The notes under the pieces: model-generated
What the model saw: the letters and a program-made list of their open reading frames with translations, nothing else
What the model was told of the DNA's origin: nothing
The model's database searches: none
Translations under genes and position numbers: made by a program
Shown here: piece after piece, positions 1 to 8,670 of the stretch
Layout of the letters: each line of letters starts with the position of its first letter
Numbering within the stretch: position 1 is the first letter of the stretch
Source: Hoeflea sp.
Lineage (GTDB): Bacteria > Pseudomonadota > Alphaproteobacteria > Rhizobiales > Rhizobiaceae
Length of the DNA stretch: 64,000 nucleotides
Assembly (NCBI RefSeq): GCF_002733955.1
Contig: NZ_NVXQ01000007.1
Coordinates: 62,492 to 126,491, forward strand
Direction of reading: 5' to 3'

Positions 1-479
1 ATGAAGCGCTGATCGCGCGTCTGCTTGAAACCTGGCTGGAGCCGTTGAAGGAGCTTGATGCGTCCGGCGACCCTTTGCCGGAACTGCAATCCTACATTCG
101 CCGCAAGCTTGAAATGGCCCGTGACTTCCCGCGCGAGAGCCGGCTTTTTGCCAACGAAATCCTGCAGGGCGCCCCGCGCATCAAGCGCTTACTCGAAAGC
201 GAGCTCAAGCCCCTGGTGGATGAGAAGGTCGAGGTCTTGCGCGGCTGGATGAAAGACGGGCAGATCAACCCGGTTGATGCCCGCCACCTGATCTTCTCGA
301 TCTGGTCAACCACGCAGCATTACGCCGATTTCGATACGCAGGTGCAGGTGATCCTGGGGCCGGACCGGGGATCGGAAGGCCGTTTCGAGGACGCCGCGCG
401 CTATCTCGAAACCCTGTTTCTCGATGGGCTGCGGCCTCAGACAAGCAAAAGAGATACGCCGCGCGTGCGTACCCCTTGA
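1..479 (+). CDS. rutR: RutR-type TetR regulator, C-terminal part (5' end outside window)
   Basis: The reading frame is open from base 3 and ends at TGA 477-479, so the N-terminal helix-turn-helix lies before the window. The visible part is the ligand-binding half of a TetR-family protein. It follows E. coli RutR closely from memory: a 'W-L-x-PLK' stretch at the very start, then 'YIRRKLEMARDFPRESRLF', 'EILQGAP', and 'HLIFSIWSTTQHYADF'. RutR senses uracil/thymine and controls pyrimidine catabolism. That fits the dihydropyrimidine dehydrogenase genes preT-preA about 7 kb downstream, whose promoter region carries RutR-like dyads. The neighbouring SDR gene converges on it with a 12-bp gap. The family call is firm; the effector and targets are inferred. 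Confidence 0.85.
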   Translation, partial: EALIARLLETWLEPLKELDASGDPLPELQSYIRRKLEMARDFPRESRLFANEILQGAPRIKRLLESELKPLVDEKVEVLRGWMKDGQINPVDARHLIFSIWSTTQHYADFDTQVQVILGPDRGSEGRFEDAARYLETLFLDGLRPQTSKRDTPRVRTP

Positions 480-491
480 GCTTGCGGGTCG

Positions 492-1250
492 TCAGCTGAT
501 CAGGCCGACGGCGCGACGGCCTTCCTCGGTTTTCAGCGAGAAATCATCACCGTCATGGGCGCGGCCGGCATCGGTCGCCAGCCAGGCGATCGCCTCGCCG
601 ACCCATTCGGGGGAGATATGCTGTGACCAGTTGAGCTGGCTGACGGGATTGATGCCGGAGTCCTTGATCGACCGCTGCATGTCGGTGGCCACGGTTCCGG
701 GCGACAGGCCGACCACCCGGACGTTGTCGTCAATGCTTTCCCGGTGCGCATTGCGGGTCAGCGACAGGACAGCGGCCTTGGTGGCGCAATAATGGCTCCA
801 GCCTTCCAGTGCAGCAACGGCCGCGCCGGAGGAGATATTGATGATGACGCCGCCGCCCTGCTTTTTCATCACCGGAATCGCGGCGCGCAGACCGTGGTAG
901 ACGCCCTTCAGATTGACATCGACAACCTGATCCCAGGCATCAGGATCGGAGTCCTCGATGCGGGCAATCGGGTCGATCAGGCCAGCATTGTTGACCAGAA
1001 TGTCGAGGCTGCCAAAACGGGAGATAGCCTTGGCGACGGCCGCGTCGACATCGCTGTAGCGGGCCACGTCGCAGGCGACAGCCAGCGCCTTGTCGCCGAT
1101 TTCCGCGGCGATCCGCTCGCAATCGGATGTCGACCGGGCTGCCAGCACGACGTTCGCGCCGTATCCGGCCAGGATGCGGCTTGCTGCTTCGCCAATGCCG
1201 CGGCTGGCGCCCGTGATCAGGGCTGACTTGCCGGTAAGGTCAATGCTCAT
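492..1250 (-). CDS. SDR family NAD(P)-dependent oxidoreductase
   Basis: A classical short-chain dehydrogenase of 252 residues. The Rossmann motif TGASRGIG is near residue 12, NNAG is mid-protein, and the catalytic Ser...Tyr-x-x-x-Lys (SSG...YCATK) follows. I chose the ATG at 1250 because a GAAGGA-type ribosome site sits about 9 bases upstream and the N-terminus MSIDLTGKSALITG is typical. An upstream in-frame ATG at 1280 would add ten residues without fold meaning. The C-terminal 15 or so residues are charged and not part of the core fold. The substrate cannot be read from the sequence. The gene converges on rutR and is divergent from arsC. Confidence 0.85.
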   Translation of the reverse strand: MSIDLTGKSALITGASRGIGEAASRILAGYGANVVLAARSTSDCERIAAEIGDKALAVACDVARYSDVDAAVAKAISRFGSLDILVNNAGLIDPIARIEDSDPDAWDQVVDVNLKGVYHGLRAAIPVMKKQGGGVIINISSGAAVAALEGWSHYCATKAAVLSLTRNAHRESIDDNVRVVGLSPGTVATDMQRSIKDSGINPVSQLNWSQHISPEWVGEAIAWLATDAGRAHDGDDFSLKTEEGRRAVGLIS

Positions 1251-1406
1251 TGGGTAATCCTTCGTCTCGGGAGCTTTCAACCACCGATAGCGCAGGATTT
1301 TGCAATGGCCAAGCGGGGGAGCAGCAAAGGTCTCCCAATTTGGCGTTCTCCAAAGCAGGTCACGGGAGCAGGGAAAAGCCAGGGGAGCACTCCTCTCATC
1401 CTATTA

Positions 1407-1422
1407 ATCAAGAAATCTTGAT
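1407..1422. promoter_or_regulatory. ArsR-type operator upstream of arsC
   Basis: The sequence ATCAAGAAATCTTGAT is a dyad with 7-base arms and a 2-base centre. It resembles the ATCAAG-N-CTTGAT operators of arsenic-responsive ArsR repressors in rhizobia. It abuts a possible -10 element TATAAC at 1422-1427, so a bound repressor would block arsC-arsH. No arsenic-type arsR gene is in this operon. The nearest ArsR-family gene (19531-19827) sits in a copper cluster. Confidence 0.6.
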
Positions 1423-1490
1423 ATAACGCTGGCATTGCGTGCAGGCATGCGCTAAGCGGGGCAAAAGACGCAAGGGCGAAGGAGCCGATC

Positions 1491-1895
1491 ATGAGCATTG
1501 TCATTCATCACAACCCCGGATGCGGGACGTCGCGGAACGTGCTGGAGATCATCCGGGCGTTTGCAGAAGAGCCGGTGGTCGTCGAATATCTGGAAACCGG
1601 CTGGACACGTCCGCAGCTGCAGGCGCTGTTTGCGGCCGCCGACCTGACGCCGCGCGCAGCTCTGCGGGTGACGAAATCGCCGGCCGAAGAGCTGGGCCTC
1701 ACCGATCCGTCCGTCAGCGATGAAGCCATTCTCGATGCGATGCTTAAGCATCCGGTGCTGGTCAACCGGCCGATTGTTTGCACACCGAAGGGCGTGGCCC
1801 TGTGCCGACCTTCGGAAGCCGTGTTTGCGCTTCTCGATGTTGCCTCCGGCACGCGCTACACCAAGGAAGACGGCGAGGTGATTGTCGCACCATGA
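1491..1895 (+). CDS. arsC: Arsenate reductase, glutaredoxin-dependent ArsC
   Basis: A 134-residue protein of the thioredoxin-fold ArsC family, which reduces arsenate to arsenite with glutathione/glutaredoxin. The N-terminus [12 protein letters not shown] carries the single catalytic cysteine (C11) with the diagnostic H-N-P-x-C-x-x-S. The downstream segments 'LVNRPIV' and 'ALCRPSE' supply the arginines expected to bind the oxyanion. Length is normal (about 115-140). A GAAGGAG ribosome site precedes the ATG. Its last codons overlap the start of arsH, so the two are translationally coupled. Expression is probably controlled through the ArsR-type dyad at 1407-1422. No arsenite pump (arsB/acr3) is visible in the window. 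Confidence 0.93.
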   Translation: MSIVIHHNPGCGTSRNVLEIIRAFAEEPVVVEYLETGWTRPQLQALFAAADLTPRAALRVTKSPAEELGLTDPSVSDEAILDAMLKHPVLVNRPIVCTPKGVALCRPSEAVFALLDVASGTRYTKEDGEVIVAP

Positions 1896-2608
1896 TGAAG
1901 GACATGCCCAATATCGAACCGGGCAGTTTCTTGCGTCCGGACATTGAAAAGCTGGCCTTGCCCGGCGAGCCCGGTCACCCGCCGCGGGTGCTGATGCTCT
2001 ACGGGTCGTTGCGGGCGCGGTCCTATTCCCGCTTTCTGACACAGGAAGCGGGGCGGGTTCTCGAAGCGCTCGGGGCTGAAGTGCGGGTGTTCGATCCGGC
2101 AGGGCTGCCGCTGGTGTCCGACGAGGCCGAGACCCATCCGAAAGTGGCCGAGTTGCGCGAGCTTTCGCTCTGGTCGGAAGCCCAGGTCTGGTGTTCGCCG
2201 GAGCGGCACGGCGCCATGACCGGGGTGATGAAGACCCAGATCGACTGGTTGCCGCTGGCGCCGATTGGCGGCGTGCGCCCGACGCAAGGCCGGACGCTGG
2301 CGCTGATGCAGGTTAGTGGCGGATCGCAGAGCTTCAACACGCTCAACCAGATGCGGGTGCTGGGCCGCTGGATGCGGATGATCACCATTCCCAACCAGTC
2401 CTCGGTGCCCAAGGCCTTTGCCGAGTTTGATGACGACGGGCGCATGAAGCCATCGCCGTTCTACAACCGCATGGTCGACGTGATGGAAGAGCTGATGAAG
2501 TTCACCCTGCTGACGCGAGGCCGGGCGGAGTATCTGGTTGACCGCTATTCGGAGCGGGTGGAAAGCGCTGAAGCGCTTTCCCAGCGTGTGAACCAGCGCT
2601 CGATCTAG
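1892..2608 (+). CDS. arsH: ArsH, NADPH-dependent FMN oxidoreductase (organoarsenical resistance)
   Basis: A 238-residue flavodoxin-like protein. The FMN-binding motif is [11 protein letters not shown] (cf. GS(L/T)R-x-x-S in ArsH), followed by '[28 protein letters not shown]', '[15 protein letters not shown]' and '[11 protein letters not shown]'. These segments are characteristic of the ArsH family. Family members oxidise trivalent organoarsenicals and reduce quinones or metals with NADPH. Start: ATG 1892 overlaps the arsC stop (TGA 1893-1895); a second ATG follows at 1895. The pair arsC-arsH is a common rhizobial arrangement. The stop is 22 bases from the convergent peroxiredoxin gene. Confidence 0.92.
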   Translation: MMKDMPNIEPGSFLRPDIEKLALPGEPGHPPRVLMLYGSLRARSYSRFLTQEAGRVLEALGAEVRVFDPAGLPLVSDEAETHPKVAELRELSLWSEAQVWCSPERHGAMTGVMKTQIDWLPLAPIGGVRPTQGRTLALMQVSGGSQSFNTLNQMRVLGRWMRMITIPNQSSVPKAFAEFDDDGRMKPSPFYNRMVDVMEELMKFTLLTRGRAEYLVDRYSERVESAEALSQRVNQRSI

Positions 2609-2629
2609 CGCCGGGATACTGATCGGTAC

Positions 2630-3166
2630 CTAGACCGCGCCGGTGTATTCGCCGCGCGCCGGGTAGTCGTTCTTGATGGCGAAATCGAGTGCGCCGACCA
2701 GTTCGGAAAAATGCGGACGCACGAACGGCATGGTCTGGACCGAGCCGTAATAGAGCGTCTGTTCCGGCGTGACCATGAACAGGCCGGGTTCGGAAAACAG
2801 CGCCGGTTCTTCGATGCCGATCGAGGTCGTGCCGCGCGAGGTGGAGATGTAGAGCCCCCATTCACGTGCCTTGGCCAGCGAGAGGTCATAGCCGAAGCGC
2901 AAGGTGTCCGCGCCGATCTTCTCGGCCATCTGCCGGGTGCGCTCCTCGCCGTCGGAACTGATGGCGATGGTGGCGACGCCGCGTTCGGCAAAGTCTGCAA
3001 CGCGCTTTTGAAACTCGGTGAGATAGTTGGCGCAGATCGGGCAATGCAGCCCGCGATAGAAGCAGATGATGGTTCCGCGCTCTGACGCATCTGTTGTGAG
3101 ATCGAACGTGCCGTGGTCAAGGGTCGGGACTTTGAGATCCGGTGTTTTCTGGCGGGGCAGGAGCAT
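2630..3166 (-). CDS. Peroxiredoxin-like AhpC/TSA family protein
   Basis: A 178-residue thioredoxin-fold protein. After a beta strand 'GTIICFYRG' it has HCPICANYL, a C-P-x-C motif (C42, C45) at the position of the peroxidatic cysteine. This CxxC arrangement and 'ISSDGEERTRQMAEKIGA' match the AhpC/TSA-like (Prx-like) family rather than classical two-Cys AhpC. It probably reduces peroxides or acts as a thiol oxidoreductase in the cytoplasm; no signal peptide is present. It is divergent from the AraC regulator at 3253, with 86 bases between starts, so that regulator is the obvious candidate to control it. Confidence 0.85.
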   Translation of the reverse strand: MLLPRQKTPDLKVPTLDHGTFDLTTDASERGTIICFYRGLHCPICANYLTEFQKRVADFAERGVATIAISSDGEERTRQMAEKIGADTLRFGYDLSLAKAREWGLYISTSRGTTSIGIEEPALFSEPGLFMVTPEQTLYYGSVQTMPFVRPHFSELVGALDFAIKNDYPARGEYTGAV

Positions 3167-3252
3167 GGAAAAGCCTTTCGATTGGTGGTTGTGTCAGCAC
3201 ACTACAGGAATTAAAGTCTGGAAAACCCGAATAAACCGACGAAAGCCCCGAT

Positions 3253-4023
3253 ATGGCTCGCATGGACAGGCTGACAGCGCTGATGGAACGGTTCACCTTG
3301 CAGGTGAGGCCGGCGTCATTGGAGAGCGCGACGATGGTGGTGACGGCCGGCAGTGGCGGCGCCTCTGGCGAGATCTGGTTCGGGCGGGCCGGGATCGGGG
3401 CAGAGCTTGCGGCTGAAGGCGTGCTGTTTGCGGCAGATGTCGATTGGGGCGGGGCCTCCAACCCGCTGCTGGCGGCCTTGCCGGAAAAGCTTCGTTACGA
3501 TCTGTCGGCTGACCGGGAAGCCGCAAGCCTCGTTGCTCTGATGCATTCGGAACTGGCCGCCGCGCGCTGCGGATCCGGGTCGGTGATCAACCGGCTCGGC
3601 GAAGTCATGGTGGTGCGGTTGCTGCGGGCCCAGATCGAGGCGGGATCCACCGAGCCGGGGCTGCTCTCGGGGCTTTCCGACGCAAGGCTGAGCCGGGCCA
3701 TCGTGGCCATTCACGGCAACCCGGGCCGCAACTGGCGAAATGATGACCTGGCTGAGGTCGCGGGGCTTTCGCTCAGCCGCTTTGCCGAAACCTTCGCCAG
3801 TGTCGTCGGCGAGACACCGGCGGCTTATCTGCGAAGGTGGCGGCTGCTGGTGGCGCGGCAGGACCTTCAGAACGGGGACCGGGTCGACGCGGTGGCGCGC
3901 CGCTATGGCTATCAATCGGCGGAAGGTTTTGCACGCGCTTTCCGCCAGCACTATGGACAGAACCCGCTCGCCATGCGGGGCAGCAGGGTGGGCCATCCGG
4001 TTCCGGAGCCTGTTCCGAGCTAG
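3253..4023 (+). CDS. AraC family transcriptional regulator (cupin + HTH_18)
   Basis: A 256-residue regulator. The N-terminal half is a cupin-type sensor. The C-terminal ~100 residues hold two helix-turn-helix units: 'NDDLAEVAGLSLSRFAETFASVVGETPAAYLRRWRL', then 'VDAVARRYGYQSAEGFARAFRQHYGQNP'. These match the AraC/XylS signature. The ligand is unknown. The gene is divergent from the peroxiredoxin-like gene and likely regulates it. Its TAG stop lies inside an 11-bp-arm palindrome shared with the convergent lipoprotein gene. Confidence 0.88.
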   Translation: MARMDRLTALMERFTLQVRPASLESATMVVTAGSGGASGEIWFGRAGIGAELAAEGVLFAADVDWGGASNPLLAALPEKLRYDLSADREAASLVALMHSELAAARCGSGSVINRLGEVMVVRLLRAQIEAGSTEPGLLSGLSDARLSRAIVAIHGNPGRNWRNDDLAEVAGLSLSRFAETFASVVGETPAAYLRRWRLLVARQDLQNGDRVDAVARRYGYQSAEGFARAFRQHYGQNPLAMRGSRVGHPVPEPVPS

Positions 4024-4051
4024 AGCGTCGTATTTATCGAACGACGCTCTA
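4021..4051. terminator. Palindromic stem-loop shared by two convergent genes
   Basis: TAGAGCGTCGT (4021-4031) and its exact reverse complement (4041-4051) form an 11-bp stem with a 9-base A/T-rich loop. The first TAG is the stop of the AraC gene. The last CTA, read on the minus strand, is the TAG stop of the lipoprotein gene. It probably works as a two-way 3' end or mRNA-stabilising hairpin. There is no long T run. Confidence 0.65.
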
Positions 4052-4939
4052 AGGCTGGCGGGCGGCCCAGTTGCGGCCGATGTCATTGGCCAGATCGCCA
4101 ATGGACGCCTGGCTCCAGCCCTCGCGGTTCGCTCTGACGTAACCGACAAAAGTCAAGTTGCCGCGTTTGCGAATTGCCGACACCGCGACGCTGTCGGGCA
4201 TGATGGTTCTGACCCCATAGATTTCTATGATCGGCAGATCGAGATGCGGCATGACGCGGTGGATCAGTTCGGTGCAGAAGGTGCAATCTGGTGAATCGAC
4301 GTCGAACAGGAAGTCGAACCTCATGCCCAGCGAGCCGAAGAGATCGAGCGCGGTTCTGCGCCGTTGGCTCTGGCCGGTGAAGCGTGGCCTGAGGATTGCG
4401 ACAGCATCGGTGTTGAGCACGATCGCGGGTTTTGACAGATGCACGCCCCTGGCGTCGGCTTCAATGAAGACGTGACCATTGCGGACAGTTTTGGCGTGAG
4501 ATTGCACCTTGGGCGAGGCCCACACACCGAGCTGGCGCAGCTCCTGCTCGGTGCCGAGATAGATGGCGGCGTGGCCGAAAAGGCCCGGGATCATCTGCCC
4601 GGAGCGTCTTCCCTTCGAGCTGACCAGGACAATGTCGAGCGGCTCCAGCGCATCGAGCACGGCATCCTGGGCGGCCTTTCTGGATTTGAGATAGCCGCTG
4701 CGCCAGGCGACATGGCTCAGCACCGTGCCCATTGCCGGGGCGACGGTGCGCGCCATGTCCACGTACCAGCGGGGATAGTCCTCCATGTTGGTGCAGCAGG
4801 CCTGCAGACTGGCCTTTGCCGGCTTGAGGTGCGCGTCCCCGGAGCCGATTTGAGCGCAACCTTGCACAAGCAGGAGGAGGGCAAGAACCAGCCCGAGAGC
4901 GAACCGGAGTGGGGAAGGCAGCAGATCGGAATACTTCAT
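4049..4939 (-). CDS. Lipoprotein with YiiX/YebB-like permuted papain (C92) domain
   Basis: A 296-residue protein with a lipoprotein signal: hydrophobic stretch then LVQG|C at C28. The mature part reads 'LEPLDIVLVSS...GLFGHAAIYLG' (His 123) and later 'SPDCTFCTELIHRVM' (Cys 222). That order, D-I-V-L...GH.AIY-L then C-x-E-L, is the permuted NlpC/P60-like papain fold of the YaeF/YiiX group. These are predicted amidases or thiol hydrolases; the substrate is not known. I chose ATG 4939. A TTG at 4951 would add four residues. It converges on the AraC gene. Confidence 0.7.
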   Translation of the reverse strand: MKYSDLLPSPLRFALGLVLALLLLVQGCAQIGSGDAHLKPAKASLQACCTNMEDYPRWYVDMARTVAPAMGTVLSHVAWRSGYLKSRKAAQDAVLDALEPLDIVLVSSKGRRSGQMIPGLFGHAAIYLGTEQELRQLGVWASPKVQSHAKTVRNGHVFIEADARGVHLSKPAIVLNTDAVAILRPRFTGQSQRRRTALDLFGSLGMRFDFLFDVDSPDCTFCTELIHRVMPHLDLPIIEIYGVRTIMPDSVAVSAIRKRGNLTFVGYVRANREGWSQASIGDLANDIGRNWAARQP

Positions 4940-5092
4940 GCACGCGACCAATATTCAGGGACAGCCGGCCATGCCCGGAAACCAGTCCGGGAAGGGCCGG
5001 TCCTGCATGGCCCCAATTCGAACCGGAGGCAATGCCGATTGGTCACACGGGGCATGAGACATTGGTGTTACGGCGCACGGCAGACGCAGCCA

Positions 5093-5692
5093 TCATTGCG
5101 ACAGCGGCGCTGCCCGGTAGCGGAAGTCCTGCATCTCGTCCTCGATGAGCCGCAATTCGGATTGCTGGCGGCCGATGTCGCGTTCGATTTCGCGGATGTC
5201 GCGGCGGTTGTTGTCGATCCGCCGCTCCACCGTGCGACGGTCGTCGGTGCCGTCGCTGAGCAGTTTCTCGTCCTCGCGGATGGACTGCTCGAGGCTGCGG
5301 ATGCGCGATTCCAGAGAATTGATGTGGTTCTTTCTTCTGTGATGGGTCTGGCCGAGATCATAGCCTTCCCGGAAAGCTGGCTCCAGGTTTGCGGGGCAGA
5401 CATTGGCGTAGCTCTTGCCCTGGCTTCCGACGCTCAAGCCGTTGAGCGGGGTGCAATAGCGCGGAATGCCCTGCTGGTAGCCCTGGTGCCAGAGCGTCTG
5501 GTTGGCGGCGACACCTGCCTTGGCGCAGGCCTTGACGTGGCGGGCGAAGCGGTTCTGCGGCTCGTAGCCGGCCGCGCCGTCCTGTTCACCAATCACGCGC
5601 CAGTCGGCGATGGCGCATTCCTCTTTCGACATGGTCTGGCAAGAGGCAAGCACAAGGCAGGCGAGAAGAACCAGTACAGAATACAATTTCAT
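5093..5692 (-). CDS. DUF2799-type lipoprotein with C-terminal coiled coil
   Basis: A 199-residue exported protein. The start at 5692 gives MKLYSVLVLLACLVLASC, a clean lipobox (L-A-S-C). A GGGGGAT-like ribosome site precedes it. The middle segment ('CAIADWRVIGEQDGAAG...F..H.KAC...G...N...W..GY..G...YC') matches the DUF2799 pattern. The last ~80 residues are a charged heptad coiled coil. Function is unknown; the architecture suggests a periplasm-facing outer-membrane lipoprotein. Confidence 0.75.
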   Translation of the reverse strand: MKLYSVLVLLACLVLASCQTMSKEECAIADWRVIGEQDGAAGYEPQNRFARHVKACAKAGVAANQTLWHQGYQQGIPRYCTPLNGLSVGSQGKSYANVCPANLEPAFREGYDLGQTHHRRKNHINSLESRIRSLEQSIREDEKLLSDGTDDRRTVERRIDNNRRDIREIERDIGRQQSELRLIEDEMQDFRYRAAPLSQ

Positions 5693-5837
5693 GATTATCC
5701 CCCGGACAACAAACAGACCCCACACGATTGATAGCAACTCGGTGGACGGGAGACAAGCAACAAGGAAGGGTGGTGCCCAGACCGCTGGCATGATGGTCCT
5801 GGCTGCGCGGTTTGTCTGCATCCAATGTCGATGCATG

Positions 5838-5867
5838 AAAAAAACCGGCCGTTAAAAACGGCCGGTT
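5838..5867 (-). terminator. Rho-independent terminator after preA
   Basis: On the minus strand the arm 5867-5857 pairs with 5853-5843 (AACCGGCCGTT and complement, 11 bp), with a 3-base loop. It is followed by seven T (the A run 5838-5844 on the plus strand). It lies 32 bases past the preA stop. Confidence 0.9.
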
Positions 5868-5898
5868 GGTATCGTGAAAGCCTCGCAGGTTGCGGGAA

Positions 5899-7209
5899 TT
5901 ACTCGGCAGCCTGCTTGGACATCGGGTTGTTGGGGTGCGTGGTCCAGTTGGCGTAATCGTGATCGATCGGCTTTCCGGTGCGCGGATCGGACCCTTCGGT
6001 CATTTCCACCATGGTGATGCAGTCATCGACCGGGCAGACATTGACACAGAGATTGCAGCCAACGCACTCGTCGTCCATGACCTCGAAATAACGCTGGCCA
6101 TCGACCATCGAGGTGATTGCCTGGTGCGACGTGTCCTCGCAGGCGATGTGGCAACGGCCGCACTTGATGCACAGATCCTGATCGATCCGGGCCTTGGTGA
6201 CGTAGTTGAGGTTGAGATACTGCCAGTCGGTGACATTGGGCACCGCACGGCCCTGGAAATCGGCGATGGTGGCGTAGCCCTTCTCGTCCATCCAGTCGGA
6301 CAGGCCTTCCGCCATTTCCTCGACAATCTTGAAGCCGTAGGTCATGGCCGCGGTGCAGACCTGCACGGTACCGCAGCCAAGCGCGATGAACTCGGCCGCG
6401 TCGCGCCAGGTCTGGACACCGCCGATGCCTGAAATCGGAAGCCCCTGGGTTTCCGGATCGCGGGCGATTTCGGCGACCATGTTGAGCGCGATCGGCTTGA
6501 CCGCCGGTCCGCAATAGCCGCCGTGCGAGCCCTTGCCGTCGATGGTCGGCATCGGCGCGAAATTGTCGAGATCGACCGAGACAATCGAGGAGATGGTGTT
6601 GATCAGCGACACCGCATCGGCGCCCCCGGCCTTGGCGGCACGCGCCGGGTAGCGGATGTCGGTGATGTTGGGCGTCAGCTTCACGATCACCGGCATGTTG
6701 GAATAGTGCTTGCACCATTCCGCCACCATCTGGATGTATTCCGGCACCTGGCCGACGGCGGCACCCATGCCGCGCTCGCTCATGCCGTGCGGGCAGCCGA
6801 AATTGAGCTCGATGCCATCGGCGCCGGTGTCCTCGACGCGCGGAAGGATGGCTTTCCAGCTCTCTTCGTCGCAGGGCACCATGATCGAGGCGATCAGGGC
6901 GCGGTCGGGCCAGCGCTTCTTGACTTCAGTGATCTCGCGCAGATTGACCTCGAGATCGCGGTCGGTGATCAGCTCGATGTTGTTGAGACCCAGAAGCCTG
7001 CGGTCCGGACCCCAGATCGCGCCGTAGCGCGGGCCGTTGACATTGACGACGGGAGGACCGGCTTCGCCAAGTGTCTTCCAGACGACGCCGCCCCAGCCGG
7101 CCTCGAAGGCGCGCTCGACATTGTAGGCCTTGTCCGTCGGCGGGGCCGAGGCAAGCCAGAAGGGATTGGGTGATTTGATACCGAGAAAATTGGTGGAAAG
7201 GTCAGCCAT
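5899..7209 (-). CDS. preA: NAD-dependent dihydropyrimidine dehydrogenase, subunit PreA
   Basis: A 436-residue protein of the expected PreA length. The N-terminal TIM-barrel is dihydroorotate-dehydrogenase-like, with 'FGCPHGMSERGMGAAVGQ' and 'ISGIGGVQTWRDAAEFIALG', and binds FMN. The C-terminus carries two ferredoxin 4Fe-4S motifs: CIKCGRCHIACEDT and CVGCNLCVNVCPVDDC. With PreT it reduces uracil/thymine to 5,6-dihydro forms, the first step of the reductive pyrimidine pathway. It follows preT after 15 bases and ends at a strong terminator. Likely regulator: RutR, through the dyads upstream of preT. Confidence 0.95.
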   Translation of the reverse strand: MADLSTNFLGIKSPNPFWLASAPPTDKAYNVERAFEAGWGGVVWKTLGEAGPPVVNVNGPRYGAIWGPDRRLLGLNNIELITDRDLEVNLREITEVKKRWPDRALIASIMVPCDEESWKAILPRVEDTGADGIELNFGCPHGMSERGMGAAVGQVPEYIQMVAEWCKHYSNMPVIVKLTPNITDIRYPARAAKAGGADAVSLINTISSIVSVDLDNFAPMPTIDGKGSHGGYCGPAVKPIALNMVAEIARDPETQGLPISGIGGVQTWRDAAEFIALGCGTVQVCTAAMTYGFKIVEEMAEGLSDWMDEKGYATIADFQGRAVPNVTDWQYLNLNYVTKARIDQDLCIKCGRCHIACEDTSHQAITSMVDGQRYFEVMDDECVGCNLCVNVCPVDDCITMVEMTEGSDPRTGKPIDHDYANWTTHPNNPMSKQAAE

Positions 7210-7224
7210 GAATCTTATCCTTCC

Positions 7225-8574
7225 TCAAGCCATCAGAGCTTTGTGAATGCTTTCAGCAGCGACCTTGCCGTCTTCGACGGAGGCCACGGTCAGGTCTTCG
7301 CCACCGGCGACGCAGTCGCCGCCAGCCCAGATCTTGCTGTGCGAGGTGCGGCGATGTTGATCGACGCGGATCCGGCCCTTCTCCAGCTCGACCGACACAC
7401 CGGCGAGCGGCGCAGCGTCGGGTGTCTGGCCGATGGCCTTGAACACCTGGTCGGCTTCGATGGTGACCATTTCGCCGGTGCCGACAAGCTTGCCCGAGGC
7501 GTCAAGCGCCGTCTTTTCCATGGTGATGGCCTTTACGGCTCCGTCCGAGACCGCGAGGCTCTTCGGCATCATCCAGTGACGGATGGTGATGCCATTGGTC
7601 TGGGCCAGCTCCTGCTCATAGAGCGAGGCATTCATGTGTTCCTGGCCACGGCGGTAGGTGACCGTCACTTCCTCGGCGCCTAGCAGCTTGGACTGCATCG
7701 CCGCATCGATGGCGGTCATGCCGCCGCCGATGACGACAACCCGGCGTCCGACTTCGAGCTGGGAAAGATCTTCAGCCTGACGCAGCACCGCGATGAAGTC
7801 GACAGCGTCGATTACGCCGTCGGCATTCTCACCTTCAAGGCCCAGCGCGTTGACGCCGGGAAGTCCGACACCGAGAAACACTGCGTCGAAGTCAGCCGAG
7901 AGCTGGTCGAGGGTGATATCGCGGCCAAGCGCCTTGCCGTTCTCGATGGTGATGCCACCGATCTGCAGGATGAAGTCGACCTCGTCCTGGGCAAAATCAT
8001 TGGTCGTCTTGTAGGATGCGATGCCGTATTCGTTCAGGCCGCCGGCCTTCTCGCGAGCCTCAAAGACGGTGACGTCGTGGCCGTAAGTGGCAAGGCGGTG
8101 GGCGCAGGACAGACCGGCAGGGCCGGCGCCGACGACAGCAATCTTCTTGCCTGTCGGGGCGGCGCGGGTGAACGGATGAGGCTGCTCGCGTTCCATGAAC
8201 GTGTCGGTGGCATAGCGCTGCAACAGGCCGATCTTGACCGGCTTGCCTTCGGCGATCTCGCGCACGCAGACTTCTTCGCACAGGGTCTCGGTCGGGCAGA
8301 CGCGGGCGCACATGCCGCCCATGATGTTCTGTTCGAAAATCGTCTTGGCCGATCCGACCGGGTTGTCGGCCTGGATCTTGCGGATGAACATCGGGATGTC
8401 GATCGATGTCGGACAGGCCGTCATGCAGGGCGCATCGTAGCAGAAATAGCATCGATCCGCCTCGACGAAGGCTTCATGCTGGGTCAGCGGCGGATGGATG
8501 TCGGAAAAGTTTTCGATGTAGTCTTCGCTGGAAAGGCGGTGTGCCTTCACATCGTTTGTCTCGGATATAGTCAT
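7225..8574 (-). CDS. preT: NAD-dependent dihydropyrimidine dehydrogenase, subunit PreT
   Basis: A 449-residue flavoprotein of the GltD-like type. The N-terminal domain has cysteine motifs for 4Fe-4S clusters (CYFCYDAPCMTACP; CARVCPTETLCEEVC). An FAD-binding dinucleotide fold (VGAGPAGLSCAH) and an NAD(P)H-binding fold (VIGGGMTAIDAA) follow. It passes electrons from NAD(P)H to PreA. It is the first gene of the preT-preA operon. The region between its start and the divergent hydrolase contains three TTGAC/GTCAA-type dyads. Confidence 0.95.
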   Translation of the reverse strand: MTISETNDVKAHRLSSEDYIENFSDIHPPLTQHEAFVEADRCYFCYDAPCMTACPTSIDIPMFIRKIQADNPVGSAKTIFEQNIMGGMCARVCPTETLCEEVCVREIAEGKPVKIGLLQRYATDTFMEREQPHPFTRAAPTGKKIAVVGAGPAGLSCAHRLATYGHDVTVFEAREKAGGLNEYGIASYKTTNDFAQDEVDFILQIGGITIENGKALGRDITLDQLSADFDAVFLGVGLPGVNALGLEGENADGVIDAVDFIAVLRQAEDLSQLEVGRRVVVIGGGMTAIDAAMQSKLLGAEEVTVTYRRGQEHMNASLYEQELAQTNGITIRHWMMPKSLAVSDGAVKAITMEKTALDASGKLVGTGEMVTIEADQVFKAIGQTPDAAPLAGVSVELEKGRIRVDQHRRTSHSKIWAGGDCVAGGEDLTVASVEDGKVAAESIHKALMA

Positions 8575-8670
8575 CGGGACCCCTCTCGTTACGAGAACCT
8601 CTTTTGCGGTCTTTTTTTGGGCAACTCCTCAGCGCCCTTTTTGCCGCGATTTAGTGAGAATGAAGCGGTT

